DNA of 64,000 nt from Bartonella henselae str. Houston-1 (GCF_000046705.1 NC_005956.1:1771001-1835000), one strand, 5' to 3'; shown: positions 39,149-48,888, numbered from the stretch's first letter. The notes: generated by a model from the sequence alone, not told the origin. Translations and numbers: made by a program.

Positions 39149-39933
39149 AAAAAATGATTTTTACAATAACGATAAGTGCAATTCTTGCAACGCAAAGCCC
39201 GGCTCTTGCAGTTCCTTTTGGAAGTTCTTGGATTAGTGGAAATTCTTTTGGTATAACCCGTTTGGGAGATACTTGGGATTATAGAGATTTCACTACCCTT
39301 GGAGGGTTTAATCTTCCTAAATTGCGACATGCAGAAAAAATGGAAGAGGAATTACAAAAGCTATTTATAGAACACGAAAAGAAGCAGAAGCAAAAGGACT
39401 TAAAGATAACCAACGATATACTTGAAAAAATATATAAGTCTATAACAGGAAAACGAGATTTGGGCATTGCAGCACTAGATTCTACCAGTTTTTTTCTCAA
39501 AAACCCAGAGTATATCTACGATCCGGATAAAAATTCTGGTATGTCTTCATCAGTCAAAAGCATTCTACAAAAGGAACAAATTTCTGATATCCGTGAAGCT
39601 CGAAAATCTATTGAAGGACGCGAACAATACGCAACGGTTGTCGATAAAGCCGTAAGTTTTCAAACTTTTCAAGAAGCAGAAAATCGTTTTAAACAAATTG
39701 CAAAAATGTTAGCCGACGTCGAAAAAACAAAAGATCTGAAAGATATTGCCGAATTACAAGCGCATATTAAAAGTAAATTAGCTATGATCCAAAACGAAAG
39801 TGCAAAATTGCAAATGGTTGCGCATCTACGCAACGCAGAACAAGGACTTATCAACCAACAAAAACACAAACGTAATATGAAAATTCTTGATAGTAAAAAT
39901 ACAGCAATGCCAACTATACGGTCTATACGGTAA
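39145..39933 (+). CDS. trwJ: TrwJ1, VirB5-like minor pilin
   Basis: This 262-residue secreted protein has a clear signal peptide (MKKMIFTITISAILATQSPALA). A VirB5-type helical body follows: EKIYKSITGKRD, YATVVDKAVSFQTFQEAENRF and a C-terminal SKLAMIQNESAKLQMVAHLRNAEQ. VirB5 proteins sit at the pilus tip, and Bartonella TrwJ proteins have been reported to bind erythrocyte membrane proteins. It has an N-terminal block of about 60 residues (FGSSWISGNSFGITRLGD region) that is absent from TrwJ2. It overlaps trwK by 4 bases. Confidence 0.9.
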   Translation: MKKMIFTITISAILATQSPALAVPFGSSWISGNSFGITRLGDTWDYRDFTTLGGFNLPKLRHAEKMEEELQKLFIEHEKKQKQKDLKITNDILEKIYKSITGKRDLGIAALDSTSFFLKNPEYIYDPDKNSGMSSSVKSILQKEQISDIREARKSIEGREQYATVVDKAVSFQTFQEAENRFKQIAKMLADVEKTKDLKDIAELQAHIKSKLAMIQNESAKLQMVAHLRNAEQGLINQQKHKRNMKILDSKNTAMPTIRSIR

Positions 39934-40166
39934 AGTTTTTATGAAAAAATTATCTATTATAAATCTTCTTTGCTTGTAAAAATAAAAGTTGGTGCATAAT
40001 TTCCGTGTGATCTTACAAATCAGAGAGGATGCACGGAAATCTGTTGCGTCATAAAAATACTTCTAATGAAAAATATTCGCAGCAAATTGCACCAAATATA
40101 AATCAACTCCCATCTATGAATGCCCTAATCTGATAGAAAACTGAAAATCGGTTAAAGAGGAATACC

Positions 40167-41051
40167 ATGGACTTCACAATGTTCACGCAACTTGTCGGTA
40201 AAATTGATCAGACAACACAAACATATGTCACGGATATTTCCTCAAAAGCCATCGTTACAATTACACCCTTCGTATCAATCGGTCTCACTATCGCTTTTAT
40301 CGTCTATGGATGGCTCATCATGCGCGGAGCAATAGAAATGCCCCTCGCAGGTTTCCTAAGCCGATGCCTACGCATTAGTATTATTACTTCAATTGCACTC
40401 ACTGCAGGACTTTATCAGACAGATATTGCCAAGTTGGTCATAGACATGCCCAATGATTTATCAAGCGCGCTAATAAACAATCCGACACAAGGAACACAAT
40501 TAAACGCCTTGATTGACAAGGTAGCTGAAAGAGGGTTCGAATCCGCAAGCAAAGCTTTCGAGGAAGCTGCTTTCTTGGATGCTGATGGGTTACTCTACGG
40601 TCTCTTCGGCATCCTCATTTTACTCGCAACAAGCTTCCTAGCCGCAATCGGTGGCGCATTCATCCTGCTAGCAAAAATCGCACTTGTGCTGCTCGTCGGA
40701 CTCGGACCATTCTTCATCATCGCCCTCCTTTGGCAACCAACCTATCGCTTATTCGAACAATGGATAGTTCAAATTCTCAACTATACAATTCTCGTCGTCC
40801 TCTTAGCAACCATATTTAGTGTGATGATGAATATCTTTGCAAATTACATGTCTGATATTAAATTTGATGGTCAGCAAAATGTCGGTTACACGCTTGGTGG
40901 TGCGCTTATCCTTTCCATTATTTCCACAGTGCTGTTGCTCAAATTGTCAAGCATTGCCAATGCTCTGGCAAAAGGCGTTACTTTTAGACATCTCTGGAGC
41001 CCAGATACAGGAGAAAAAAAGACCTCGCACAGCAATCGCACAGTCAAATAA
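40167..41051 (+). CDS. trwI: TrwI1, VirB6-like inner membrane channel protein
   Basis: A 294-residue polytopic protein with about six membrane segments (near residues 28-52, 62-83, 145-170, 172-195, 205-232 and 245-270), forming part of the inner membrane pore. It starts MDFTMFTQLVGKIDQ. For about 745 bases I see no difference from trwI2; changes begin near 40913 and affect the last ~25 residues and the 3' flank. A 233-base spacer separates it from trwJ1. Confidence 0.93.
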   Translation: MDFTMFTQLVGKIDQTTQTYVTDISSKAIVTITPFVSIGLTIAFIVYGWLIMRGAIEMPLAGFLSRCLRISIITSIALTAGLYQTDIAKLVIDMPNDLSSALINNPTQGTQLNALIDKVAERGFESASKAFEEAAFLDADGLLYGLFGILILLATSFLAAIGGAFILLAKIALVLLVGLGPFFIIALLWQPTYRLFEQWIVQILNYTILVVLLATIFSVMMNIFANYMSDIKFDGQQNVGYTLGGALILSIISTVLLLKLSSIANALAKGVTFRHLWSPDTGEKKTSHSNRTVK

Positions 41052-41215
41052 CCTGTAAACACCATAGAAAATATCCGTATTATCAAGAGTCATTTGCCTA
41101 AACAAAATCAAGAAAATAAATACAATCACAGGCTACATATTTTATAATCAAAATTGAAATAATGATAAAAAAGTGTTAGATTGGTTTGAAAAGTTGAATA
41201 AAAAGGAATGATAAA

Positions 41216-41362
41216 ATGAAGTCAATCATTTTTGCAATTTTGATTGCTGGGCTTTTATCAGCTTGCGGTACATTAGCTCCAAAGCCAAAACAACCCAATA
41301 ATTGGAATCGCGTGCCTATTAACAAAACAGTCCCTACCGAAATTCAACGAGGAGCAATATGA
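41216..41362 (+). CDS. trwH: TrwH1, VirB7-like lipoprotein
   Basis: A 48-residue lipoprotein. The signal peptide MKSIIFAILIAGLLSAC gives a lipobox LLSAC, with the mature part GTLAPKPKQPNNWNRVPIN. VirB7 proteins anchor VirB9 at the outer membrane. AAGGAATG lies just before the ATG, and the stop overlaps the trwJ2 ATG (ATGA), confirming translation. Confidence 0.92.
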   Translation: MKSIIFAILIAGLLSACGTLAPKPKQPNNWNRVPINKTVPTEIQRGAI

Positions 41363-41985
41363 GAAAGTTAGTTATTATAGTAACAGTAAGTGCTATTTTT
41401 ACAACACTCAACTTAGCAAAAAGTAATAACGTCAGAGAAAAAGATATTTCTCTTTTGGCAGACAAGATACATCAATCTATAACAGGAACTCGAACACCAA
41501 CCCCACAGAAAAAAGAAGATGACGGCACTTTATTATTTTCAAATCCACAACATATCTACGATCAAGAGAAACAAAACAATATTGCTAAACAGATCCCGAA
41601 ATTATTTAAAGAAACTATGAAAAATGAAAGTTATCTTCGCAATTCTCCCGTAGATGAGGCACGCGAAACTATTGATGAGCGCAGTCAATATGCAGCAGTT
41701 ATAGATAAAGCCGTAGCTTTGCAGACTTTTCAGGAAACAGAAAAACGTTTTGAACAAATTGCAAACATCTTGGTCGAGATACCCAAAATGAACGATTTAA
41801 AAGGTATTGCCGAGTTACAAGTGCGTATGAAAGGTATGCTAGCTATGATCCAAAATGAAGCAACAAAACTACAAATGGTCACGCATTTAAGCAACACCGA
41901 GCAAGCACTTATCAATCGGCTAAAACGTAAGCGCAATGTGCAAATTCTTCAGCAAATAAACAAAAAAATGCCAACTATACGGTAG
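41359..41985 (+). CDS. trwJ: TrwJ2, shortened VirB5-like minor pilin
   Basis: A 208-residue paralogue of TrwJ1. It has a weaker signal peptide (MRKLVIIVTVSAIFTTLNLA), then directly the region matching TrwJ1 from its SITG motif onward. The C-terminal helices correspond well (YAAVIDKAVALQTFQETEKRF, LAMIQNEATKLQMVTHLSNTEQ). The N-terminal ~60-residue block of TrwJ1 is missing, and the central part is strongly diverged. It begins the second J-I-H cassette. Confidence 0.88.
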   Translation: MRKLVIIVTVSAIFTTLNLAKSNNVREKDISLLADKIHQSITGTRTPTPQKKEDDGTLLFSNPQHIYDQEKQNNIAKQIPKLFKETMKNESYLRNSPVDEARETIDERSQYAAVIDKAVALQTFQETEKRFEQIANILVEIPKMNDLKGIAELQVRMKGMLAMIQNEATKLQMVTHLSNTEQALINRLKRKRNVQILQQINKKMPTIR

Positions 41986-42240
41986 ATGCAAATATAATAA
42001 ATTTTCTATAATAATTTTGCCTGAATAACAGTTTCTCTATGAACATGGAAGAGTAACCTGACGTGTAATATTCAATTTTGTTCCCACAATTGTGTGGGGG
42101 GCATACAAAGCTTTCGATATCTTTCAAAACACTTTTGATGAAAATGCTTATGGCAAAATTATAAATGCGATTGAAATGCACAACATACAACAACGTTCCC
42201 CAAGATGGTTGAAAGACGAAATTCGTGAAAGAGGAATACC

Positions 42241-43125
42241 ATGGACTTCACAATGTTCACGCAACTTGTCGGTAAAATTGATCAGACAACACAAACATAT
42301 GTCACGGATATTTCCTCAAAAGCCATCGTTACAATTACACCCTTCGTATCAATCGGTCTCACTATCGCTTTTATCGTCTATGGATGGCTCATCATGCGCG
42401 GAGCAATAGAAATGCCCCTCGCAGGTTTCCTAAGCCGATGCCTACGCATTAGTATTATTACTTCAATTGCACTCACTGCAGGACTTTATCAGACAGATAT
42501 TGCCAAGTTGGTCATAGACATGCCCAATGATTTATCAAGCGCGCTAATAAACAATCCGACACAAGGAACACAATTAAACGCCTTGATTGACAAGGTAGCT
42601 GAAAGAGGGTTCGAATCCGCAAGCAAAGCTTTCGAGGAAGCTGCTTTCTTGGATGCTGATGGGTTACTCTACGGTCTCTTCGGCATCCTCATTTTACTCG
42701 CAACAAGCTTCCTAGCCGCAATCGGTGGCGCATTCATCCTGCTAGCAAAAATCGCACTTGTGCTGCTCGTCGGACTCGGACCATTCTTCATCATCGCCCT
42801 CCTTTGGCAACCAACCTATCGCTTATTCGAACAATGGATAGTTCAAATTCTCAACTATACAATTCTCGTCGTCCTCTTAGCAACCATATTTAGTGTGATG
42901 ATGAATATCTTTGCAAATTACATGTCTGATATTAAATTTGATGGTCAGCAAAATGTCGGTTACACGCTTGGTGGTGCGCTTATCCTCTCTATTATTTCCA
43001 TTGTACTGTTGCTCAAATTGTCAAGCATTGCCAATGCTCTGGCAAAAGGCGTTACTTTTAGACATCTCTGGAACCCAGGTGCAGGAGAAAGAAAGACCTC
43101 GTACAGCAATCGCACAGTCAAATAA
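42241..43125 (+). CDS. trwI: TrwI2, VirB6-like inner membrane channel protein
   Basis: A 294-residue second copy of TrwI. The protein is identical to TrwI1 up to about residue 251 (SIISI against SIIST) and then differs at only a few positions near the C-terminus (LWNPGAGERKTSY against LWSPDTGEKKTSH). Identity also extends 5' to AAAGAGGAATACC before the ATG. The spacer to trwJ2 is 255 bases. Confidence 0.93.
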   Translation: MDFTMFTQLVGKIDQTTQTYVTDISSKAIVTITPFVSIGLTIAFIVYGWLIMRGAIEMPLAGFLSRCLRISIITSIALTAGLYQTDIAKLVIDMPNDLSSALINNPTQGTQLNALIDKVAERGFESASKAFEEAAFLDADGLLYGLFGILILLATSFLAAIGGAFILLAKIALVLLVGLGPFFIIALLWQPTYRLFEQWIVQILNYTILVVLLATIFSVMMNIFANYMSDIKFDGQQNVGYTLGGALILSIISIVLLLKLSSIANALAKGVTFRHLWNPGAGERKTSYSNRTVK

Positions 43126-43292
43126 CCTGTAAACACAAGAGAAGATATCTGCACTGTCAAAAGTCATTTGCCTCAACAAAAACAAAATCAAGAAAATAAA
43201 GAAACTTACAGGCTATATACTTTATAATCAAAATTGAAATAATGATAAAAAAGTGTTAGGTTGAATTTAAAAGTTGAATAAGGAATGGTACA

Positions 43293-43439
43293 ATGAAATC
43301 AATCATTTTTGCAACTTTAATTGCTGGGCTTTTATCAGCTTGCGGTACGTTAGCTCCAAAGCCAAAACAACCTAATAATTGGAATCGCGTGCCTGTTAAC
43401 AAAACAGTCCCTATCGAAATTCAACGAGGAGCAATATGA
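43293..43439 (+). CDS. trwH: TrwH2, VirB7-like lipoprotein
   Basis: A 48-residue lipoprotein differing from TrwH1 at three positions (T for I in the signal peptide, V for I, and I for T near the end). The lipobox LLSAC is intact. The stop overlaps the trwG ATG in an ATGA context, exactly as trwH1 overlaps trwJ2, so the cassette boundary was preserved in duplication. Confidence 0.92.
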   Translation: MKSIIFATLIAGLLSACGTLAPKPKQPNNWNRVPVNKTVPIEIQRGAI

Positions 43440-44134
43440 CAAAAAAACAAGTAAAACCAATAAAAGCCGAACAACTAAATAGCTACTATGAAGAAAGCCG
43501 CGGCTTGGAACGTGAACTCATCAGCGAATTTATAAAGTCGCGTAAAACAGCGTGGCGAGTAGCAGGTGTTGTTGGGGTTTTTGGATTATTCGGCATGATG
43601 TGCGGGGTTGTCGGCTTTTCCCAACCAGCACCCACTCCCTTGGTATTACGCGTTGATAACACAACTGGTGCAGTTGATGTTATTTCTGTGATGCGCGAAC
43701 ATGAAACCAGCTATGGTGAGGTTGTGGATAGGTATTGGCTTAATCAGTATGTGCTTAACCGTGAAACTTATGATTATGACACCATTCAACTGAATTATGA
43801 TACTGCAGCGCTTTTAAGTGCCCCAACTGTTCAACAGGAGTTTTACAAAATCTATGAAGGTGAAAATGCGCGCGACCAAGTGCTTTCCAACAAAGCGCGG
43901 ATTATAGTCAAAGTACGCTCGATTCAACCAAACGGTCTTGGTCAAGCAACCGTGCGTTTTACAACGCAACAATACAACAGCAACGGTACAGCTGAAGCAA
44001 AACAACACCAAATTGCAACAATTGGTTACACCTATGTTGGTGCGCCAATGAAATCATCTGATCGATTGCTTAATCCCCTTGGTTTCCAAGTTACAAGTTA
44101 CCGCGCTGACCCGGAAATACTTTTGAATAATTAA
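43436..44134 (+). CDS. trwG: TrwG, VirB8-like assembly factor
   Basis: This 232-residue bitopic inner membrane protein has a cytoplasmic N-terminus (to about residue 38), one membrane helix near residues 38-62 and a periplasmic VirB8 domain. Its motifs include PLVLRVDNTTGAVDVI, YGEVVDRYWLNQYVLNRETYDYD and the C-terminal RLLNPLGFQVTSYRADPE. It nucleates the inner membrane complex. Confidence 0.94.
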   Translation: MTKKQVKPIKAEQLNSYYEESRGLERELISEFIKSRKTAWRVAGVVGVFGLFGMMCGVVGFSQPAPTPLVLRVDNTTGAVDVISVMREHETSYGEVVDRYWLNQYVLNRETYDYDTIQLNYDTAALLSAPTVQQEFYKIYEGENARDQVLSNKARIIVKVRSIQPNGLGQATVRFTTQQYNSNGTAEAKQHQIATIGYTYVGAPMKSSDRLLNPLGFQVTSYRADPEILLNN

Positions 44135-44147
44135 GGAATTGATTATT

Positions 44148-44954
44148 ATGAAAAAACTTGCATTTATGGCCTTTTTATCCTCATTTTCCTTTTTTTATAC
44201 GGTACCCGTGCAAGCGCTCAAAACTCCATCTAGTTCAGAATATGATCATCGCATTCGCTATGTAACGTATAATGTAGCTGATGTGGTTCAGATTGAAACC
44301 GTTATCGGTGTGGCAACCCATATCATTCTTGAAGAAGGTGAGCGCTATATCACTCATGCATTTGGTGATTCTGAAGCCTATGCCTTTGCACATAAAGGAC
44401 GTCATATCTTTATTAAACCCAAAGCAGAACTTGCCAATACAAACCTCATTGTTGTAACTGATAAGCGTAGCTACAAATTCCGACTACAGTTCCGTAATGA
44501 CCGTGCTGGAGCAACCTACGAATTAGCTTTCCATTATCCAGATACAAACACCCAAAATCTAGAAGAAAACAAACAACGCCTTGCCATTGAACGTGGTTTT
44601 CATCAAAGCGTAAATGGTTATAACCTTAGCTACACCATGAGCGGCAACCAAGATATTGCCCCGATAAACGCTTGGGACAATGGACGTATTACCTATTTCA
44701 AATTTCCAGCCAACATGGATATGCCCTCAATTTACCTAGTTGATGCCGAAGGCAATGAAAGTTTAATATCACGTACTGTTGTAGGAAATTCAAATGATAT
44801 CATCGCTGTTCATAAGGTTAATCCTAAATGGCTCATACGACTTGGCAAACGCGCTTTAGCTGTTTTCAACGAAGCCTATGACTCCAATGGTATACCAAAC
44901 ACAACTGGAACAATATCCTCGGTGGTTCACCGCATCAATAAAGGAGGCAAATGA
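44148..44954 (+). CDS. trwF: TrwF, VirB9-like core complex protein
   Basis: A 268-residue secreted protein from MKKLAFMAFLSSF, with a signal peptide ending PVQA. The N-terminal VirB9 domain begins DHRIRYVTYNVADVVQIETV, followed by a linker and the C-terminal domain (ITYFKFPANMDMPSIYLVD, NDIIAVHKVNPKWLIRLGKR) that contacts TrwH and TrwE. An ATG at 44139 is possible, but the second MK start has the better signal sequence. It overlaps trwE by 4 bases. Confidence 0.93.
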   Translation: MKKLAFMAFLSSFSFFYTVPVQALKTPSSSEYDHRIRYVTYNVADVVQIETVIGVATHIILEEGERYITHAFGDSEAYAFAHKGRHIFIKPKAELANTNLIVVTDKRSYKFRLQFRNDRAGATYELAFHYPDTNTQNLEENKQRLAIERGFHQSVNGYNLSYTMSGNQDIAPINAWDNGRITYFKFPANMDMPSIYLVDAEGNESLISRTVVGNSNDIIAVHKVNPKWLIRLGKRALAVFNEAYDSNGIPNTTGTISSVVHRINKGGK

Positions 44955-46141
44955 TGTTTGGCAATAAGAAAGGAGATGAAATCAACAAAGGTGCAGAACA
45001 AAACTACGCCGAGCAAAAACATGAAAAAAGCTATACCGAATATATTGAAGGTGCGTATGGTAGCTCCGAATTAGCTTCGGAACGCCGTCCAATAATCCCC
45101 GGTGCACGTACATTGTTAATAGTAGGACTCATCGTCATAGTAGCAGTACCGATTGCTTTGACTTGGAAGGCTTTAAAAATGCGCAATACTGTAAATGTTG
45201 AAGAAGAAAAGCCTCAACAAACGGTACAACAAATTATACCGAGCTATACCCCTCGTGTCATAGAAGAACCGAAAGTAATAGAAGAACCAGAAAAACCAAC
45301 ACAAACAGAAGAGCTAACGCAATCCATTCCACCAGCCTTAGCACAGCTGCTTCAAACAACGATGCCACCACATTTGATGCAGGATTCTGAGGAATTGGCA
45401 CGCAAGCGTATGTTAAGTTCCGGTCTTAACAACGGTGGTAGTAGTGAAAGCTCTTCAGAGCATCCAAAAGGCAACACATCCGGTAATGAAAGAAATAATG
45501 GCGTATTATTCGATCAGCTCCAGCCTGTACGATTAGGTCAATCCCATGCGGCTCAACTCCATAACCGTGATCTATTAATTACGCAGGGAACACAGATAGA
45601 TTGCACGCTGGAAACAAAGATCGTTACATCGCAGCCAGGAATGACAACATGTCATTTAACACGGGATGTTTATTCTACGAGTGGTCGCGTTGTTTTGCTA
45701 GACCGTGGTTCCAAAGTCGTTGGTTTCTATCAAAGCGGCATACAACAAGGACAAACACGTGTTTTCGTGCAATGGTCGCGTATTGAAACCCCTTCTGGTG
45801 TTATCATCAATCTTGACTCTCCCGGTACAGGCCCCCTTGGTGAAGCTGGTATCGGTGGTTGGATTGATACACATTTTTGGCAACGATTTAGTGGTGCAAT
45901 CATGGTGAGCATCATCGGTAATTTGGGAGAATGGGTAAAAGGCAAAATTAATTACGGAAATAAGGAAAAATCATCATCTCAAAATGCACCACAACAGAGT
46001 CCTGAATTAATGGTTAATGAAATTCTTCAAAGCTCCATCAACATTCCGCCAACACTTTACAAAAACCAAGGCGAGCGAGTAAATATTTTTATTGCTCGTG
46101 ATCTGGATTTCAGCGATGTCTACAGTCTCGTTACACGTTAA
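44951..46141 (+). CDS. trwE: TrwE, VirB10-like core complex protein
   Basis: This 396-residue protein spans both membranes: a cytoplasmic N-terminus, a membrane helix near residues 50-72, a Pro/Glu-rich periplasmic linker (about 80-135) and the TrbI/VirB10 beta-barrel domain. The domain carries TQGTQIDCTLETKIVTSQPG, SGRVVLLDRGSKVVGFYQ and the antenna region LGEAGIGGWIDTHFWQRF. It relays energy from the ATPases to the outer membrane pore. The end overlaps the trwD frame. Confidence 0.94.
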   Translation: MMFGNKKGDEINKGAEQNYAEQKHEKSYTEYIEGAYGSSELASERRPIIPGARTLLIVGLIVIVAVPIALTWKALKMRNTVNVEEEKPQQTVQQIIPSYTPRVIEEPKVIEEPEKPTQTEELTQSIPPALAQLLQTTMPPHLMQDSEELARKRMLSSGLNNGGSSESSSEHPKGNTSGNERNNGVLFDQLQPVRLGQSHAAQLHNRDLLITQGTQIDCTLETKIVTSQPGMTTCHLTRDVYSTSGRVVLLDRGSKVVGFYQSGIQQGQTRVFVQWSRIETPSGVIINLDSPGTGPLGEAGIGGWIDTHFWQRFSGAIMVSIIGNLGEWVKGKINYGNKEKSSSQNAPQQSPELMVNEILQSSINIPPTLYKNQGERVNIFIARDLDFSDVYSLVTR

Positions 46142-47177
46142 CCCCATACAAAAAGATCAAGCAGTTGCACAGCTTCTACAACCGCTTGATCCTTTCTTAA
46201 AAGATCCTAAAATTATTGAATTATCGATTGGTCACCCCTGTGAAGTATGGACAAAAAGTTTAGAGGGTTGGCAGCTACATAGTGTACCAGAGCTGACAAG
46301 CTCTTTTTTGCAAACGCTTATTACAGCCATTATTGTTTATAATGGGATGGTTCCGAAAAGCATCAATTATGTGCGCTTACCCGGCGGACAACGTGGTACA
46401 ATTGTGCAAACACCAGCTGTCATCGAAGGTACTTTATCCTTTATGATTCGGAAGCATTCCCTCACAGTGAAGACACTAGAAGAACTCAACGAAGAAAATG
46501 CATTCAATCACTTTACTGACGTAAGTTTCAATAAACCTTCAGAAAAAGAAGCGAATGACTTACTATCGAAACAGGATTTTACACGATTGGAGCCATTTGA
46601 AATCGAACTTTTGCAATTTAAACGTGAGAGAAAAATTCTTGAATTTTTGGAAAAATGCGTACTGTATAAACGCAACATCATTATTGCAGGAAAAACAGGA
46701 TCAGGTAAAACAACATTTGCTCGTTCTTTAATCGAAAAGGTGCCTGTAGAAGAGCGTATTATTACAATTGAAGATGTTCATGAGCTTTTTTTACCAAATC
46801 ATCCCAACCATGTGCATATGATTTATGGTGACAATATGGGTCGTGTTTCCGCTGAAGAATGTTTAGATGCGTGTATGCGTCAATCGCCTGACCGTATTTT
46901 TCTCGCTGAGCTACGTGGTAATGAGGCCTGGGAATATCTCAATTCATTGAACACCGGTCATCCTGGATCAATTACCACAACACATGCGAACAATGCTTTG
47001 CAAACATTTGAACGTTGTGCCACATTAATCAAAAGATCAGAAGTTGGCCGTCTACTCGATATAGAGATGATAAGGATGGTACTCTACAGCACAATTGATG
47101 TGGTGTTGTTCTTTAAGGATAGAAAGCTTTCTGAAATTTTTTACGACCCGATTTTTTCTAAATCAAAGATAGCTTAA
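46116..47177 (+). CDS. trwD: TrwD, VirB11-like traffic ATPase
   Basis: A ~353-residue hexameric AAA-like ATPase at the inner membrane. Walker A is AGKTGSGKTTF near residue 195, the Asp box ITIEDVHEL, Walker B IFLAELRGNEAWEY and His box GHPGSITTTHAN follow. The start MSTVSLHVNP at 46116 is preferred; the frame is open to an ATG at 46092. Either overlaps the 3' end of trwE. It is the last gene of the operon, followed by a terminator hairpin. Confidence 0.94.
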   Translation: MSTVSLHVNPIQKDQAVAQLLQPLDPFLKDPKIIELSIGHPCEVWTKSLEGWQLHSVPELTSSFLQTLITAIIVYNGMVPKSINYVRLPGGQRGTIVQTPAVIEGTLSFMIRKHSLTVKTLEELNEENAFNHFTDVSFNKPSEKEANDLLSKQDFTRLEPFEIELLQFKRERKILEFLEKCVLYKRNIIIAGKTGSGKTTFARSLIEKVPVEERIITIEDVHELFLPNHPNHVHMIYGDNMGRVSAEECLDACMRQSPDRIFLAELRGNEAWEYLNSLNTGHPGSITTTHANNALQTFERCATLIKRSEVGRLLDIEMIRMVLYSTIDVVLFFKDRKLSEIFYDPIFSKSKIA

Positions 47178-47212
47178 ACTAGGTTATTGCCTCAGCAATA
47201 TCAGAGCTTTCA

Positions 47213-47250
47213 AAAAAGCCGCAAAGTTTTTTTGCGGCTTTTGCTTTTTT
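47213..47250 (+). terminator. Rho-independent terminator of the trw operon
   Basis: AAAAAGCCGCAAA pairs with TTTGCGGCTTTT across a short T-rich loop, followed by GCTTTTTT. It lies 35 bases after the trwD stop. Confidence 0.88.
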
Positions 47251-48459
47251 AATGAAGCTTTTGAAATAAGCTTCCTTCTTCGCCGACCTCTCTGGTGAAG
47301 CTTTCATGCTCTTGTAAGAGAGAGATGAAAGAGGGATGAAAACAGCCCCATGTGAAATAAAATCTATACAAAGAATTCTTATTGCTTTCGATTCTATTGC
47401 TTTCAGTAAATTTTTTCCTTTATTTTTTAAAACATGCGTTTCATACCAAAGAGGAGAAATTATGATACAACAGACATTCACAAGGAAGAAAGAGCTCCCA
47501 CCCCATACATTAATGAAAATCCCCCTATAGATTAACGAAAACCCTATGAAATATGAACGTTCAACAACCACAAATCTTATCATAGTAACAATGGTTCATC
47601 GTTCAGAAATGCTATGTTCTATCTGCGCGCCATTCTGTTATGATTTTTAACCAAACAGTTTATGCGACTTATTAAAACAGATAGTTCATTGCACTATAAG
47701 TTTGAGTGCACGGAGAGAGCATAGACCAATCCAATAACTGAGAGCAGAGCAGCGTAACGCATTTAGCCGTCTTGTTGATTAACTTACAAACCCCATACGT
47801 GTCTTTAGTAACAGAACTAACATTTGAAAATGTCTTGTATCAATTTTACAACTCCATCCTATACCCATTTTCTATAGTTTCTTTCTCAAGGTAATTTTGT
47901 ATAGTGAAAAATCAACCATGGACATTATTTTTCGCAATAAATTCTTACTCGAAAAATTATATGAAACTGACTAAAGCTATAAATAAATGAACACAACAAA
48001 ATAGCGTAAAATCTCCACTCTATCTTAAACAATAAACATTGGATTGTGCTCTATTTCCAATAATTATTATAAACTCTATCTTTCACGTTGGAAAATAAAA
48101 TATAAAGCGTTTTTCATTGCTCAAAAATCTAGTTTATGGGCAGACAAACAATAAATCAAAGATATAACGAAAATTATATCCTAATCTACAGTAAACATTT
48201 CTCTTTTTCACAGCTGAGAGAGTAAAATAAAGGGTCATAAAATTCCACCAAAATAAAGTATAATTTTTATGATAGGAAAATATGTCTAGGAACGCTACAC
48301 CGTTGCAACCTCTCACACACATCCAAGCTGCCTTCTCTCCATCAACTCTCTCTTTTATCTAAAAAAGTATTGTTTTTTTAATACTGTAATAGCCACACCT
48401 TAATCCTCATAAAAATCAAAAAACTTTGAGAGATTACGTACACTATCTCAAAGACTACA
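47251..48459. other. Intergenic region between trw and sdh
   Basis: About 1.2 kb without a supported gene. A 22-codon frame at 47462-47530 (MIQQTFTRKKELPPHTLMKI...) has a strong AGAGGAG ribosome site 5 bases before its ATG; it might be a small peptide or chance. The rest is AT-rich with no recognisable similarity. Confidence 0.4.
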
Positions 48460-48830
48460 AAAACATGAGGAGCCCTCTAGCTCCCCTTACTTTAAGCTCT
48501 CATGAAACAGTTAACTTTTAAAGGCGACATTCAACCATGGGTTTTTTAGTCTCAGCAATTGCTTTTGCTGAATTTAAGCCTTTTGGACAAATTTGCGTAC
48601 AATTTATAATTGTATGGCAGCGATAAAGGCAAAAAGGATCCTCTCAAATTATCAAAACGCTCACCACACATCTCATCACGTGAGTAAGCCAATCCAAATG
48701 GTAAGCCTGGAACAAAATAGCTGACCCCATAGAGCGATCGCCATTCCACCAATAGCTTGGACATGATGTCTGACAACAAGCACACAAAACGCACTCATAA
48801 AGACCATCTATTTTTTGACAGAGAACACAA
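48460..48830 (-). pseudogene. Tandem copy of the sdhB 3' end with its terminator
   Basis: This ~371-base unit repeats 48831-49200. [13 protein letters not shown] sequence is truncated to [10 protein letters not shown] in one frame; [19 protein letters not shown] is out of frame, while [11 protein letters not shown] is readable in yet another. Small indels break the frame. On the minus strand the unit ends with GGAGC/GCTCC arms near 48470-48485 followed by T-rich DNA, like a terminator; the corresponding stem after the intact gene is weaker. Confidence 0.9.
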
Positions 48831-48888
48831 GAAACATGGAGAAGCCCTATAGACTCCTTACTTTATTTCCTCATGAACCAGTTAACTT

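Noticed and set aside
40545..40570. A GGTTCGAATCC-like sequence resembling a tRNA T-arm
   Set aside because: It lies inside the trwI1 coding sequence (and again in trwI2) and has no acceptor or anticodon arms around it.
47179..47583. 134-codon minus-strand frame after trwD
   Set aside because: It overlaps the trw terminator hairpin, has no family features and no ribosome site, so it is most likely chance.
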